Of a stretch of DNA of 7,610 nt, positions 1 through 6,384 are shown one piece after another; position 1 is the stretch's first letter; each line of letters starts with the position of its first letter. Position numbers and translations under genes: made by a program. The DNA comes from Candidatus Eiseniibacteriota bacterium (lineage in GTDB: Bacteria > JAFGKV01). The notes under the pieces were generated by a model. That model had not been told where the DNA came from and did no database searches. It was given only the letters and a program-made list of their open reading frames with translations. The stretch covers positions 1 to 7,610 of the forward strand of contig JALOPK010000157.1 in assembly GCA_025453925.1 (NCBI GenBank), read 5' to 3'.

Positions 1-1493
1 TGACACCGCTCATGGCGGCGGTCTATCGCGGCGACGCTCGCATGGCACGGATTCTCGTGGACGCAGGCGCGGATCTCGACCTGCGATTGGGCAACGAGGC
101 GGGCGTGCTGGATGTCGCGGCGGAACGGGGCAATCTCGAGATGGTCGGGTTGTTTCTCGAGAACGGCGTCCCGGCGGCGGGGGATAGTGCTGCGGCTCGA
201 AGCCCACTTCACAGCGCGGCGTTCGGTGGCCACTGCCTCGTCGCGGCGAGCCTGATCGAGCATGGGGCGCCGGTCAACGTCTCTGATCGGTGGGGCAACA
301 CGCCGCTCCACTGGGCGGCAAGGAGAGGACATGCTGAGCTTTGCGGCCTGCTGATCGACAAAGGAGCGACCCTCGATCTGAAGGGAGATGGCGGCATGAC
401 GCCATTGCTTTCGGCTGTCGCTGATCGGCACGCTGGAGTCGTTGATGTGTTGCTCAACCACGGCGCGGTTGTCGGCGCAGCCGAATCACACTACGACCGA
501 ACGGGTCTCCACCTCGCTGCCATACAGGGCGACCATGCTATCGCCGCCCGTCTCGTGGAGCACGATGCCGATGTCCAGGCTCTTGATTCTGGAGGGCGAA
601 CGCCTCTCTGGTATGCCGCCAAATACGGCCACAAGGATGTGGCGGATCTCCTGAAGAAGCACGGGGCCAAGGCGAAGGACCTGCAGGAGAACTTCGGTAC
701 GCCCCGGTTCCTCGCGTCAAAGATCGGAAGTGGCGAGGCGGCACTCTGGTACGTTGGGCATTGCGGATGGGCGATTCGAACCGTGAATCACTTCCTGATC
801 TTCGACTACTTCTCCGAGGGCGATGACCCGGTGTATGCGTCCCTCACCAATGGCCACATCAACCCTGCGGAGATCGGGGACCGCGATGTGTACGTATTCG
901 TGACGCATGGGCATCGCGATCACTTCGATGCCAAGATCTTCCCCTGGAAGGATGCGGTGCCGAAGCTGACGTATGTCTACGGTTTCCATCCCGAGGAACT
1001 GCCTGAGAACCGCAGGACAGGCTACGCGGGCCCCGCATACGAGCATATCGGTCCGCGGGAAGTCCGCGAGATGGGTGGCCTGAAGATCCGAACCATTCGT
1101 GCCAACGACATCACCCCCGGCGTCGGTTTCTTTGTGGAAGTTGACGGGCTCAGCATCTATCACGCTGGCGACCACGCGGGCTGGGCCGAAGGCGAGCGAG
1201 AGGGTTTCACGCAGGAGATCGACTACCTCGCCGCATACGCGCCCAAGGTGGATCTCGCCTTCTGCAACGTGACCGGCTGTCATGCCCACGGCGAGGTGCC
1301 GCTGCGCGAGAGCTTCCTCTACACCATGGAGAAGCTCCATCCAAAGGTCATGATCCCGACCCATGGCGGGGGGCGGGAGTTCGTCTACGGTGAGTTCGCG
1401 AAAAGCGTGGCTGACCAGACCCAGCACGTGGGCGTGGTGTGCCCGGAGATCCGAGGCGACTGCTACCTGTTCCGCAACGGAACGATTCAGTAG
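1..1493 (+). CDS. Ankyrin-repeat / metallo-beta-lactamase-fold (UlaG-like) hydrolase fusion, 5' end missing
   Basis: The frame is open from base 3 and the first codons (TPLM) are the usual start of an ankyrin repeat, so the gene begins upstream; the ATG at 12 is probably internal. Numbering from that Met, about seven ankyrin repeats fill residues 1-220. Clear TPLH-type openings lie at 65, 97, 130, 165 and 197, and the second repeat (30-57) is degenerate. A metallo-beta-lactamase fold follows at about 244-493. It has HxHxDH at 299-304 (bases 906-923), YHAGD with the likely bridging Asp at 387, and a late IPTH with His451. The pattern matches the UlaG-like branch of the superfamily, probably a cytosolic phosphoester or lactone hydrolase with two metals; the substrate cannot be read. 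Ankyrin repeats normally bind proteins, so they may place or regulate the enzyme. No signal peptide is visible because the N-terminus is cut. The fold is certain, the activity is not. Confidence 0.88.
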   Translation, partial: TPLMAAVYRGDARMARILVDAGADLDLRLGNEAGVLDVAAERGNLEMVGLFLENGVPAAGDSAAARSPLHSAAFGGHCLVAASLIEHGAPVNVSDRWGNTPLHWAARRGHAELCGLLIDKGATLDLKGDGGMTPLLSAVADRHAGVVDVLLNHGAVVGAAESHYDRTGLHLAAIQGDHAIAARLVEHDADVQALDSGGRTPLWYAAKYGHKDVADLLKKHGAKAKDLQENFGTPRFLASKIGSGEAALWYVGHCGWAIRTVNHFLIFDYFSEGDDPVYASLTNGHINPAEIGDRDVYVFVTHGHRDHFDAKIFPWKDAVPKLTYVYGFHPEELPENRRTGYAGPAYEHIGPREVREMGGLKIRTIRANDITPGVGFFVEVDGLSIYHAGDHAGWAEGEREGFTQEIDYLAAYAPKVDLAFCNVTGCHAHGEVPLRESFLYTMEKLHPKVMIPTHGGGREFVYGEFAKSVADQTQHVGVVCPEIRGDCYLFRNGTIQ

Positions 1494-1515
1494 GGTTGGT
1501 TTCCGATCGAACCGG

Positions 1516-1542
1516 GGGGCCACAGTCTCGGGCTGTGGCCCC
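1516..1542 (+). terminator. GC-rich hairpin, likely terminator of the ankyrin-MBL gene
   Basis: GGGGCCACAG (1516-1525) and CTGTGGCCCC (1533-1542) form a perfect 10-bp stem around a 7-base loop, beginning 22 bases after the stop codon. No T-run follows, so it is not a textbook intrinsic terminator. It may act as a U-less terminator or as a barrier that protects the mRNA 3' end. Confidence 0.55.
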
Positions 1543-1711
1543 TGCGGCGTTCCATGATCCGCGCGCACCGATTCCTGTCGGCATTCGGGCCACGCGGGCG
1601 TCAGAGGGGCGCGATCGAGACTCGGTCCTCGAGTACCGTTCGCCACCCATCGCCAGTCCCAGAGAGGCATTGGGCAGAGGCTCCGTTCAACTGCCGCGGA
1701 TCAGGGCGGCC

Positions 1712-1742
1712 GGCGGATCGCTTTCCCGGAGGATGGTCCGCC
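1712..1742 (+). other. Possible leader hairpin upstream of the toroid gene
   Basis: GGCGGATC (1712-1719) can pair with GGTCCGCC (1735-1742) as an 8-bp stem with one T-G wobble and a 15-base loop that can itself fold weakly. It ends 52 bases before the ribosome binding site of the next gene, so it could be a 5' untranslated-region structure. In such GC-rich DNA it may equally be chance. Confidence 0.22.
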
Positions 1743-1794
1743 CATACCTTCACCCATCCGTTCAATCCGCTTCTTGGGATGCAGTGATCCTGCC

Positions 1795-1800
1795 GAGGAG
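1795..1800 (+). promoter_or_regulatory. Ribosome binding site for the 1806 start
   Basis: GAGGAG lies 5 bases before the ATG at 1806, a strong Shine-Dalgarno match at good spacing. It fixes the start of the toroid-like gene. Confidence 0.75.
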
Positions 1801-1805
1801 CTGAC

Positions 1806-2765
1806 ATGGTGCCCGTTGACTGGCTGCTGGAAGGTCCTGCCTTTGTCCGCTACTGCTGTCTGACGGACCTCATAGGCAAGGCCGACGACGATCCTGATGT
1901 GGCCGCTGCCTATCGGGGAATGATCGAAGACCCTCTGGTGGCATCCCTGATCCGTGAGGTCAATGAGTGGGAGCACCAGTATCCCATCACGCGGCACAAT
2001 GACGCCGTCCACCCTCTCCACAAGCTGGTCTTCGCCGCGGGGCTCGGCGTCAAACGTGCAGAAGTGGAACCGGCCATCACCGCCATCATGGCCCATCAGT
2101 CGCACGAGGGTCCTTTCCAGGTCAGGATCAGCATTCCCAAGGCCTTCGGCGGTGTCGGTGTTCCGAAGTGGGACTGGGTCGCCACCGACGCGCCCTTGAT
2201 TCTGTATGCGCTGCTTCGGCTTGGGGTGAGGGATCAACGTGTCATGCGCGGCGTTGCGCACATCCTCTCCCGCATCGCCGAGCCCGGCTTCCCTTGTTTC
2301 GCTTCAGGATCCATGGGCAAGTTCAAAGGACCCGGCAGGCGGGAGGACCCGTGCCCCTATGCGAACCTCCTCGTGCTGAGGATGCTGTCCCAGTTGCCAG
2401 AGCTGGCAGACACGCCTGCTGCCCGCCGAGCAGTGGAGATGCTGCTCCACCATTGGGAGGTTCGCGGCGAGAAGAAGTACTACCTTTTCGGCATTGGCAC
2501 AGACTTCGTCAAACTGAAGGCGCCGCGCGTCTGGTACGACCTTGTTCACTATCTTGACACGCTGACCCGCTTCCCCTTCGCCCGCGGCGATTCCCGGCTT
2601 CGGGAGGCTGCCGGCGTCCTGGCGTCCAAAGCAGACCGTGAGGGGCGGTTCACGGCCGAATCGGTCTGGACCAAGTGGAAGGGCTGGGAGTTCTGCCAGA
2701 AAAGGGATCCCTCCCGCTGGCTGACCCTGCTGGCTCACCGCATCCTGATGCGCATGAGCGCGTGA
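1806..2765 (+). CDS. Terpene-cyclase/prenyltransferase-fold-like (alpha/alpha toroid) protein of unknown function
   Basis: This 319-aa protein starts with an SD-supported ATG and has no signal peptide or membrane segment. It opens with WLLEGP (6-11) followed by helical segments. It carries repeat units reminiscent of the QW motifs of squalene-hopene cyclases and prenyltransferases: HEGPF (100-104) followed by W122/W124 and T127, and EGRF (279-282) followed by several Trp, a Glu-Phe-Cys-Gln segment (295-298) and PSRWLTLLA (302-310). I recall similar proteins of about 300 aa in many bacteria and some archaea, labelled hypothetical or prenyltransferase-like. It is about half the length of a full squalene-hopene cyclase and I find no DxDD catalytic motif. 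Cyclase activity is therefore unlikely; binding of an isoprenoid or glycan is possible. It is the first gene of a compact block with two glycosyltransferases, so a linked role is inferred. An unrelated helical-repeat role remains possible. Confidence 0.72.
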   Translation: MVPVDWLLEGPAFVRYCCLTDLIGKADDDPDVAAAYRGMIEDPLVASLIREVNEWEHQYPITRHNDAVHPLHKLVFAAGLGVKRAEVEPAITAIMAHQSHEGPFQVRISIPKAFGGVGVPKWDWVATDAPLILYALLRLGVRDQRVMRGVAHILSRIAEPGFPCFASGSMGKFKGPGRREDPCPYANLLVLRMLSQLPELADTPAARRAVEMLLHHWEVRGEKKYYLFGIGTDFVKLKAPRVWYDLVHYLDTLTRFPFARGDSRLREAAGVLASKADREGRFTAESVWTKWKGWEFCQKRDPSRWLTLLAHRILMRMSA

Positions 2766-2768
2766 GGG
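2764..2768 (+). promoter_or_regulatory. Ribosome binding site for the GT4 gene, overlapping the upstream stop
   Basis: GAGGG overlaps the TGA stop of the toroid gene (2763-2765). Two ATGs stand in tandem at 2770 and 2773. The site is only 1 base from the first and 4 bases from the second, so the second may be the one used. The arrangement implies translational coupling. Confidence 0.5.
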
Positions 2769-2769
2769 C

Positions 2770-3900
2770 ATGATGCAGATCACGTTCGTCGTTGAGCACT
2801 GTCACCTGAGAGGCGGACATGAGCGTTGCGTGGCGGAATGGGCGCGGCGGCTGGCCCGACGCCACCAGGTCACCATCGTCTCCCATTCAGTGGGCGATCT
2901 GCCTCCTGGCGCGGTTCGCTGGGACCCCATACGCCGGATCCCAGGACCCGCTCCCCTGCAATACCTTGCCTTCTATCTGATGGCCGGCGCGAGGGTGAAA
3001 ACACTTCGAGGTCACATCATCCACAGCCAGGGCCCGAACTGCCCCGTCTTCGCCTTCTCCAGCGTGCATACCGTGGTGCGGGCGAAGTACGAGATCTTGC
3101 GCTCTTCGCCGGAGTTCAAGCGCGAGCTCTCATCGAAGCAGTATGCGGCATGGGATGCCCACTACCGTCTCGCCATGGCCATGGAGCGGCGGCTCTATCC
3201 CCAGCCGAAGGGCATGCTGCTACCGGTCTCGAAGGGCACGGGGCGAGAACTGCGGGCACACTTTGGAACCCCTGCAGAACTGGTCGAGCCGGTACCGAAC
3301 GGGGTTGATCTCGACGTGTTCCGACCTGGAATGTCAGGGGAGCGCGAGGCAACGTTACGAACCTTGGGGCTCGAACCCCAAGGGGCGTATGTGCTCTTCG
3401 TAGGTGGTGAGTGGGCAAGGAAGGGCTTGCCATTTGCCCTTCGAGTGATCGCGGCGTGCGCAAATGACGTCCATCTCGTTGTCGCGGGCTCGGGACCTCA
3501 AGCGTACTATCGCGAACAGGCCGCACGACTCGGGATTCAACAGAGGGTGCACTTCCTCGGAACCTGTGCGGATACTTCCGCTCTGTATCGAACGGGGCTC
3601 GCTCTGCTCATGCCCAGCCTCTACGAGGCCTTCAGCCTGGTGAGCCTGGAGGCAGCAGCGAGCGGACTGCCCATCCTTGCATCCCCGGTGAGCGGCACCG
3701 AGGAACTGATCGAGGAGGGTCAGAACGGCTGGGTGCTCCCCGCGGATCCCACGCTGTGGGCGGCGCGGTTGAATGCCCTCGCTACCGATCGAGGTATATA
3801 CGAACGAATGAGTCATCGTGCCCGCGAGGTTGCCTTGCTGTTCCCCTGGGATCGTGGTGTCGCCAGGTTTGAGGAGCTGTATGGACATGCAAACACGTAG
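2770..3900 (+). CDS. GT4-type glycosyltransferase (GT-B fold)
   Basis: The protein is 376 aa, typical for family 4. It would transfer a sugar from a nucleotide-sugar donor to a lipid or glycan acceptor at the cytosolic membrane face. The N-terminal Rossmann-like domain has the usual glycine-rich opening (LRGGHER, 13-19). The link to the donor domain carries PNGVD (176-180), the common NGVD turn before a new Rossmann half. The C-terminal domain shows FVGGEWARKG (210-219, with the expected Lys218), VVAGSGP (237-243), and the donor-binding EX7E motif with Glu286 and Glu294 inside YEAFSLVSLEA (285-295), then SGLPIL (298-303). All expected catalytic-region features are present. There is no signal peptide. 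It follows the toroid gene by 4 bases (7 if the second ATG is used) and overlaps the next gene by 20, so it is surely in an operon. Donor and acceptor sugars cannot be inferred. Confidence 0.93.
   Translation: MMQITFVVEHCHLRGGHERCVAEWARRLARRHQVTIVSHSVGDLPPGAVRWDPIRRIPGPAPLQYLAFYLMAGARVKTLRGHIIHSQGPNCPVFAFSSVHTVVRAKYEILRSSPEFKRELSSKQYAAWDAHYRLAMAMERRLYPQPKGMLLPVSKGTGRELRAHFGTPAELVEPVPNGVDLDVFRPGMSGEREATLRTLGLEPQGAYVLFVGGEWARKGLPFALRVIAACANDVHLVVAGSGPQAYYREQAARLGIQQRVHFLGTCADTSALYRTGLALLMPSLYEAFSLVSLEAAASGLPILASPVSGTEELIEEGQNGWVLPADPTLWAARLNALATDRGIYERMSHRAREVALLFPWDRGVARFEELYGHANT
3871..3876 (+). promoter_or_regulatory. Ribosome binding site inside the GT4 gene, sets the GT39 start
   Basis: GAGGAG, encoding Glu-Glu near the end of the GT4 protein, sits 4 bases before the ATG at 3881. 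This supports 3881 as the start of the membrane glycosyltransferase rather than the in-frame ATG at 3818, which lies deeper in the GT4 gene and would add a non-membrane Pro/Cys-rich leader. A further ATG at 3887 is a weaker alternative with a 10-base spacer. Confidence 0.75.
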
Positions 3901-5437
3901 CCCCACATCCGCGAGTTCAACGCCCCGCCTATCCCCCGCAGTGTGGCTGATCGGCGGAGGAGTCATCCTGCTGTACGTCGTGACCAATGCCATGGGGGGG
4001 TACGGCTACTTCAACGACGAGTTCTACTACATCGCCTGCGCGAAGCGGCTGGCGTGGGGCTATGTGGATCACCCGCCGCTGGCTCCCCTGCTGCTGCGGC
4101 TCAGCATGACGGTGTTCGGCGATTCGGTGCTGGCCATTCGGCTCCTGTCGTCGCTGGCGGGAGGACTGACCGTTGCACTGGCGGGAATGCTCGCGCGCAG
4201 GCTGGGCGGAGGGGGATTCGCGCAGGTTTTCGCGGCCCTCGTCACCGCGCTGACACCCCTCCTGCTGGTGGTGAGCGGCTTCTACTCGATGAACGCCTTC
4301 GAGGCGCTTCTGTGGGTTGGCTCGCTGCTGCTGTTCGTTCGCATCCTCGATGGTGAGAACCCCCGCCTGTGGCTGCTGGTCGGCCTCCTGCTGGGCGTCG
4401 GTCTCCAGAACAAGCACACGACCGTCGTGTTTGGCCTCGCGATGGCCATCGCCCTTATGCTCACGTCTGCCCGCCGTCAACTGGCGGCGCGGTGGCCGTG
4501 GCTGGCGGCGGCCGTGGCGGGAGTGATCATCCTCCCGAACGTGGTCTGGCAGGTGGCGAATGGATGGCCGTCCCTCGAGTTCTACCGTAATGCCATGATC
4601 TACAAGAATGTACCGCGGTCACCTGGCGAGGTGATCCTCGATCAGGTGATGGCGGCGAATCCTGCGGCGGCCTTGGTCTGGGCCCCCGGTCTCATCGGGC
4701 TGCTGATCTCGCGTCGTTTCACCACGGTCCGGGCATTGGGATGGATCGCGGCCGTGATCTGGGCGGTACAGATCGCTTCCCAGTCGAGCAGGCCCGACCG
4801 GATCGCAGCCATCTATCCGCTCCTGTTCGCGGCCGGCGCGGTGGTGATTGAAGGCCTTACCACCGGACGGCTGAGATGGATCCGGGCTTGTGTCGGAGGG
4901 TTCGTGGTCGTCTCCGCGCTGGCGCTTTTGCCCATCGCCGTGCCGGTGCTGCCGCCCACGGTGCTCTCCTCCTACCTGCAGACCATCGGGTACTCGCCAG
5001 AGATCGAGCAGGGCAAGACCGCGCCCCTCCCGCAGTACTTCGCCGACCGATTCGGATGGCAGGAGCTGGCCGATACCGTCGCCGCGGTCTACCATCGGCT
5101 TCCTCCCGATGATCAGGCCAGGGCGGCCGTATTCACGATGACCTATGGGACCGCCGGTGCACTTGAACTCCTTGGTGCGAAACACGGACTCCCGTGCATC
5201 ATGTCGAGTCACAACAACTACTTCCTTTGGGGCCCCTGCCCCGACTCGACGGAGGTGGTCATCACCGTTCTGGATCCCGGTGATGATCTCCCAGAGCTCT
5301 TCGAGGAGGTGTCACTCGGTGCCGTGACCGATTGCGAGTTCTGCATGGACTACGAGGACAATCAGCCCATCTACGTGGCAAAAGGCCCGCGATTCTCCAT
5401 CAAGGAGAAATGGGCTCTCATGAAGCACTTCGAGTAG
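3881..5437 (+). CDS. GT39/PMT-like polytopic membrane glycosyltransferase (ArnT-like)
   Basis: From the SD-supported ATG the protein has 518 aa. A short polar N-terminus (1-19) leads into about eleven hydrophobic segments, roughly at 20-37, 85-105, 115-133, 137-155, 162-175, 179-195, 205-222, 262-277, 284-300, 308-325 and 334-356. A soluble C-terminal domain of about 150 aa follows and probably lies outside the membrane. The first outer loop carries the family's acidic pair (FNDEFYY, Asp46-Glu47, bases 4016-4021) and then GYVDHPPL (60-67), both hallmarks of PMT_2/ArnT-type enzymes that use polyprenyl-phosphate-linked sugars. The C-terminal domain has SHNNYFLWGP (443-452) and four cysteines (439, 453, 485, 488; the last two as CxxC), which could form disulfides. 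Its start overlaps the GT4 gene by 20 bases, so the two are probably translationally coupled. The acceptor could be protein, lipid or glycan. Confidence 0.92.
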   Translation: MDMQTRSPTSASSTPRLSPAVWLIGGGVILLYVVTNAMGGYGYFNDEFYYIACAKRLAWGYVDHPPLAPLLLRLSMTVFGDSVLAIRLLSSLAGGLTVALAGMLARRLGGGGFAQVFAALVTALTPLLLVVSGFYSMNAFEALLWVGSLLLFVRILDGENPRLWLLVGLLLGVGLQNKHTTVVFGLAMAIALMLTSARRQLAARWPWLAAAVAGVIILPNVVWQVANGWPSLEFYRNAMIYKNVPRSPGEVILDQVMAANPAAALVWAPGLIGLLISRRFTTVRALGWIAAVIWAVQIASQSSRPDRIAAIYPLLFAAGAVVIEGLTTGRLRWIRACVGGFVVVSALALLPIAVPVLPPTVLSSYLQTIGYSPEIEQGKTAPLPQYFADRFGWQELADTVAAVYHRLPPDDQARAAVFTMTYGTAGALELLGAKHGLPCIMSSHNNYFLWGPCPDSTEVVITVLDPGDDLPELFEEVSLGAVTDCEFCMDYEDNQPIYVAKGPRFSIKEKWALMKHFE

Positions 5438-5494
5438 GTGTTCGGAGATAGTCTCAAAGCCCCAGGCCCGCCTCCAGAAGGGACGAAAGTACGT

Positions 5495-6079
5495 ATGAGG
5501 ATTCAACCCAAGGGCAAGGCAGTCTATCAACTCAAGGTGACGCTGTCTGGCGTGAAACCCCCGATATGGCGGCGATTCCTCGTGCCAAGCGGCATCACGC
5601 TGGCACAGCTCCACGGTGTGCTCCAGGTCGTCATGGGGTGGACCAACAGCCACCTGCACAAGTTCATCGCAAAGGGCGTCATCTACGAGCTGCCGGACGC
5701 CGAGTCGTATGGGGCGCATGAGGACGAGAGGAGGTCAGTCTTGGAAGAGATTCTCACTAAACCGAAGGACAGGCTGACCTACAAGTACGACTTCGGTGAC
5801 AATTGGGAGCACGAGGTCGTGCTTGAGGCCGTCGCCCCATTCGAGGTCGGGGCGCGGTACCCGTGCGTGGTGGCGGGGAAGCGGGCTTGCCCACCGGAGG
5901 ATGTCGGCGGTGTCTGGGGATATGCAGACCTCCTTGCCACGCTTGGCGAACCCGATGACCCGGAACGCGAGGAGATGCTCGAATGGGTCGGTGAATCCTT
6001 CAACCCTGAAGCGTTCAACGCCAATGAACTCAACGTCGCCCTTCACGGCGGCTGGCTGCCTCCCGAATCAAAGCTGTAG
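5495..6079 (+). CDS. pRiA4b ORF-3-like (PF07929) family protein
   Basis: This is a 194-aa protein from the ATG at 5495, preceded by AGAAGGG at 5476-5482 with a rather long 12-base spacer. The frame is also open from a GTG at 5438, directly after the previous stop, but those 19 extra residues have no family character. Family marks: YQLKVTLSGVKPPIWRR (11-27), MGWTNSHLHKF (47-57), YDFGDNWEHE (98-107) and ACPPEDVGGVWGY (131-143), all in the standard order and at full length. The family is named after an Agrobacterium rhizogenes plasmid gene. It is found on plasmids, in insertion-element passengers and in many chromosomes, and its biochemical role is not established. No transposase or inverted terminal repeat is seen here. 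It lies 57 bases after the GT39 gene, so it could be read from the same transcript, but nothing ties it to glycan work. Confidence 0.9.
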   Translation: MRIQPKGKAVYQLKVTLSGVKPPIWRRFLVPSGITLAQLHGVLQVVMGWTNSHLHKFIAKGVIYELPDAESYGAHEDERRSVLEEILTKPKDRLTYKYDFGDNWEHEVVLEAVAPFEVGARYPCVVAGKRACPPEDVGGVWGYADLLATLGEPDDPEREEMLEWVGESFNPEAFNANELNVALHGGWLPPESKL

Positions 6080-6207
6080 CGACGAAAGGAACGCCGGGGC
6101 AGTCCTGGCGCTCAGTGGGTGTATGGGCTGTTGCCGCGCCAATAACCCGGGCATCCAGGGCCCCCGGCACACGTCCCGTCGGGATCTTACTCCTCGGGCG
6201 CCGTCTC

Positions 6208-6238
6208 GCGCCACTATTCCAATATGAGAATAGTGCGC
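6208..6238. repeat. A+T-rich inverted repeat, candidate bidirectional terminator or protein site
   Basis: CACTATTC (6212-6219) and GAATAGTG (6228-6235) are perfect inverted arms around an 8-base A+T-rich loop. Skipping one unpaired C at 6211, the stem extends by three G-C pairs (GCG 6208-6210 with CGC 6236-6238). It stands out as A+T-rich in GC-rich surroundings, 132 bases after the PF07929-family stop and about 150 bases past the peptidase stop. No T-run adjoins either side. A bidirectional terminator, or a dimeric regulator's site, would both fit. Confidence 0.45.
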
Positions 6239-6363
6239 CGGCGCATGGGATGTTGGCAACGTGTTGGGTTTCTCCCGCTCCTTCGACATCTGGCCCAACC
6301 CGCTAGAAGTCCTGATCTCATCTACGTCCCGTGCGCCACGAATTCGCTCCCTTTCCGCGTTCC

Positions 6364-6381
6364 GGGCAGCGCAGCGCTCCC
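6364..6381 (-). terminator. Weak hairpin just after the S9 peptidase stop
   Basis: Read on the minus strand, GGGAGCG and CGCTGCCC can pair around a 3-base loop with one bulged G, three bases after the TGA. There is no following T-run and the stop codon is very close, so a terminator role is doubtful. Confidence 0.2.
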
Positions 6382-6384
6382 ATC

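Larger units (their letters stand above)
1494..1805. other. Intergenic region before the glycosyltransferase operon
   Basis: This 312-base gap carries no credible gene. The short open frames on both strands have low-complexity Arg/Pro/Ser-rich translations and no ribosome binding site. It holds a terminator-like hairpin just after the upstream gene, a second weaker hairpin at 1712-1742 and the ribosome binding site of the next gene. A promoter for the downstream block should lie here, but I see no convincing sigma-70 or sigma-54 pair. Confidence 0.6.
6080..6384. other. Convergent intergenic region
   Basis: These 305 bases separate two genes that end toward each other. The short open frames in it lack ribosome binding sites and recognisable protein character, and no tRNA-like cloverleaf is evident. 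It holds an A+T-rich inverted repeat at 6208-6238, a 10-bp palindrome GCGCCGGCGC at 6235-6244, a weak GTTGGG/CCCAAC pair (6263-6268 with 6294-6299) and a hairpin next to the peptidase stop. The expected role is termination for both strands. Confidence 0.6.

Noticed and set aside
717-1670. A 317-codon open frame on the minus strand, antisense to the MBL domain
   Set aside because: The plus-strand frame has unmistakable MBL and ankyrin motifs. The antisense translation has no domain character and reflects lack of stops in GC-rich DNA.
1681-1772. Short direct repeats (TCCGTTCAA twice, GCGGATC twice) in the leader region
   Set aside because: At 7-9 bases they are within chance for GC-rich DNA, and they do not frame a promoter or an element.
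1761-1788. TTCAAT and AGTGAT hexamers spaced 16 bases apart as a sigma-70 promoter
   Set aside because: Both hexamers match the consensus poorly. I could not support a promoter call.
1701-2261. A 186-codon minus-strand frame across the leader and start of the toroid gene
   Set aside because: Its translation is motif-free and it lies opposite a better-supported gene with a good SD site.
3818-3880. N-terminal extension of the GT39-like protein from the ATG at 3818
   Set aside because: It lies deep inside the GT4 gene, lacks an SD site and adds residues unlike the family. The ATG at 3881 has GAGGAG at 4-base spacing.
3994-4000. Run of seven G in the GT39-like gene, a possible phase-variation tract
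   Set aside because: It is short, the frame is intact and runs of this length are expected in GC-rich coding DNA. Without strain variation there is no support.
3929-5212. Long minus-strand open frames under the GT39-like gene
   Set aside because: They are Gln/Arg/His-rich antisense shadows of a hydrophobic coding sequence with no family motifs.
6115-6306. Small open frame in the convergent gap
   Set aside because: It has no SD site, a low-complexity translation, and it crosses the inverted repeat.
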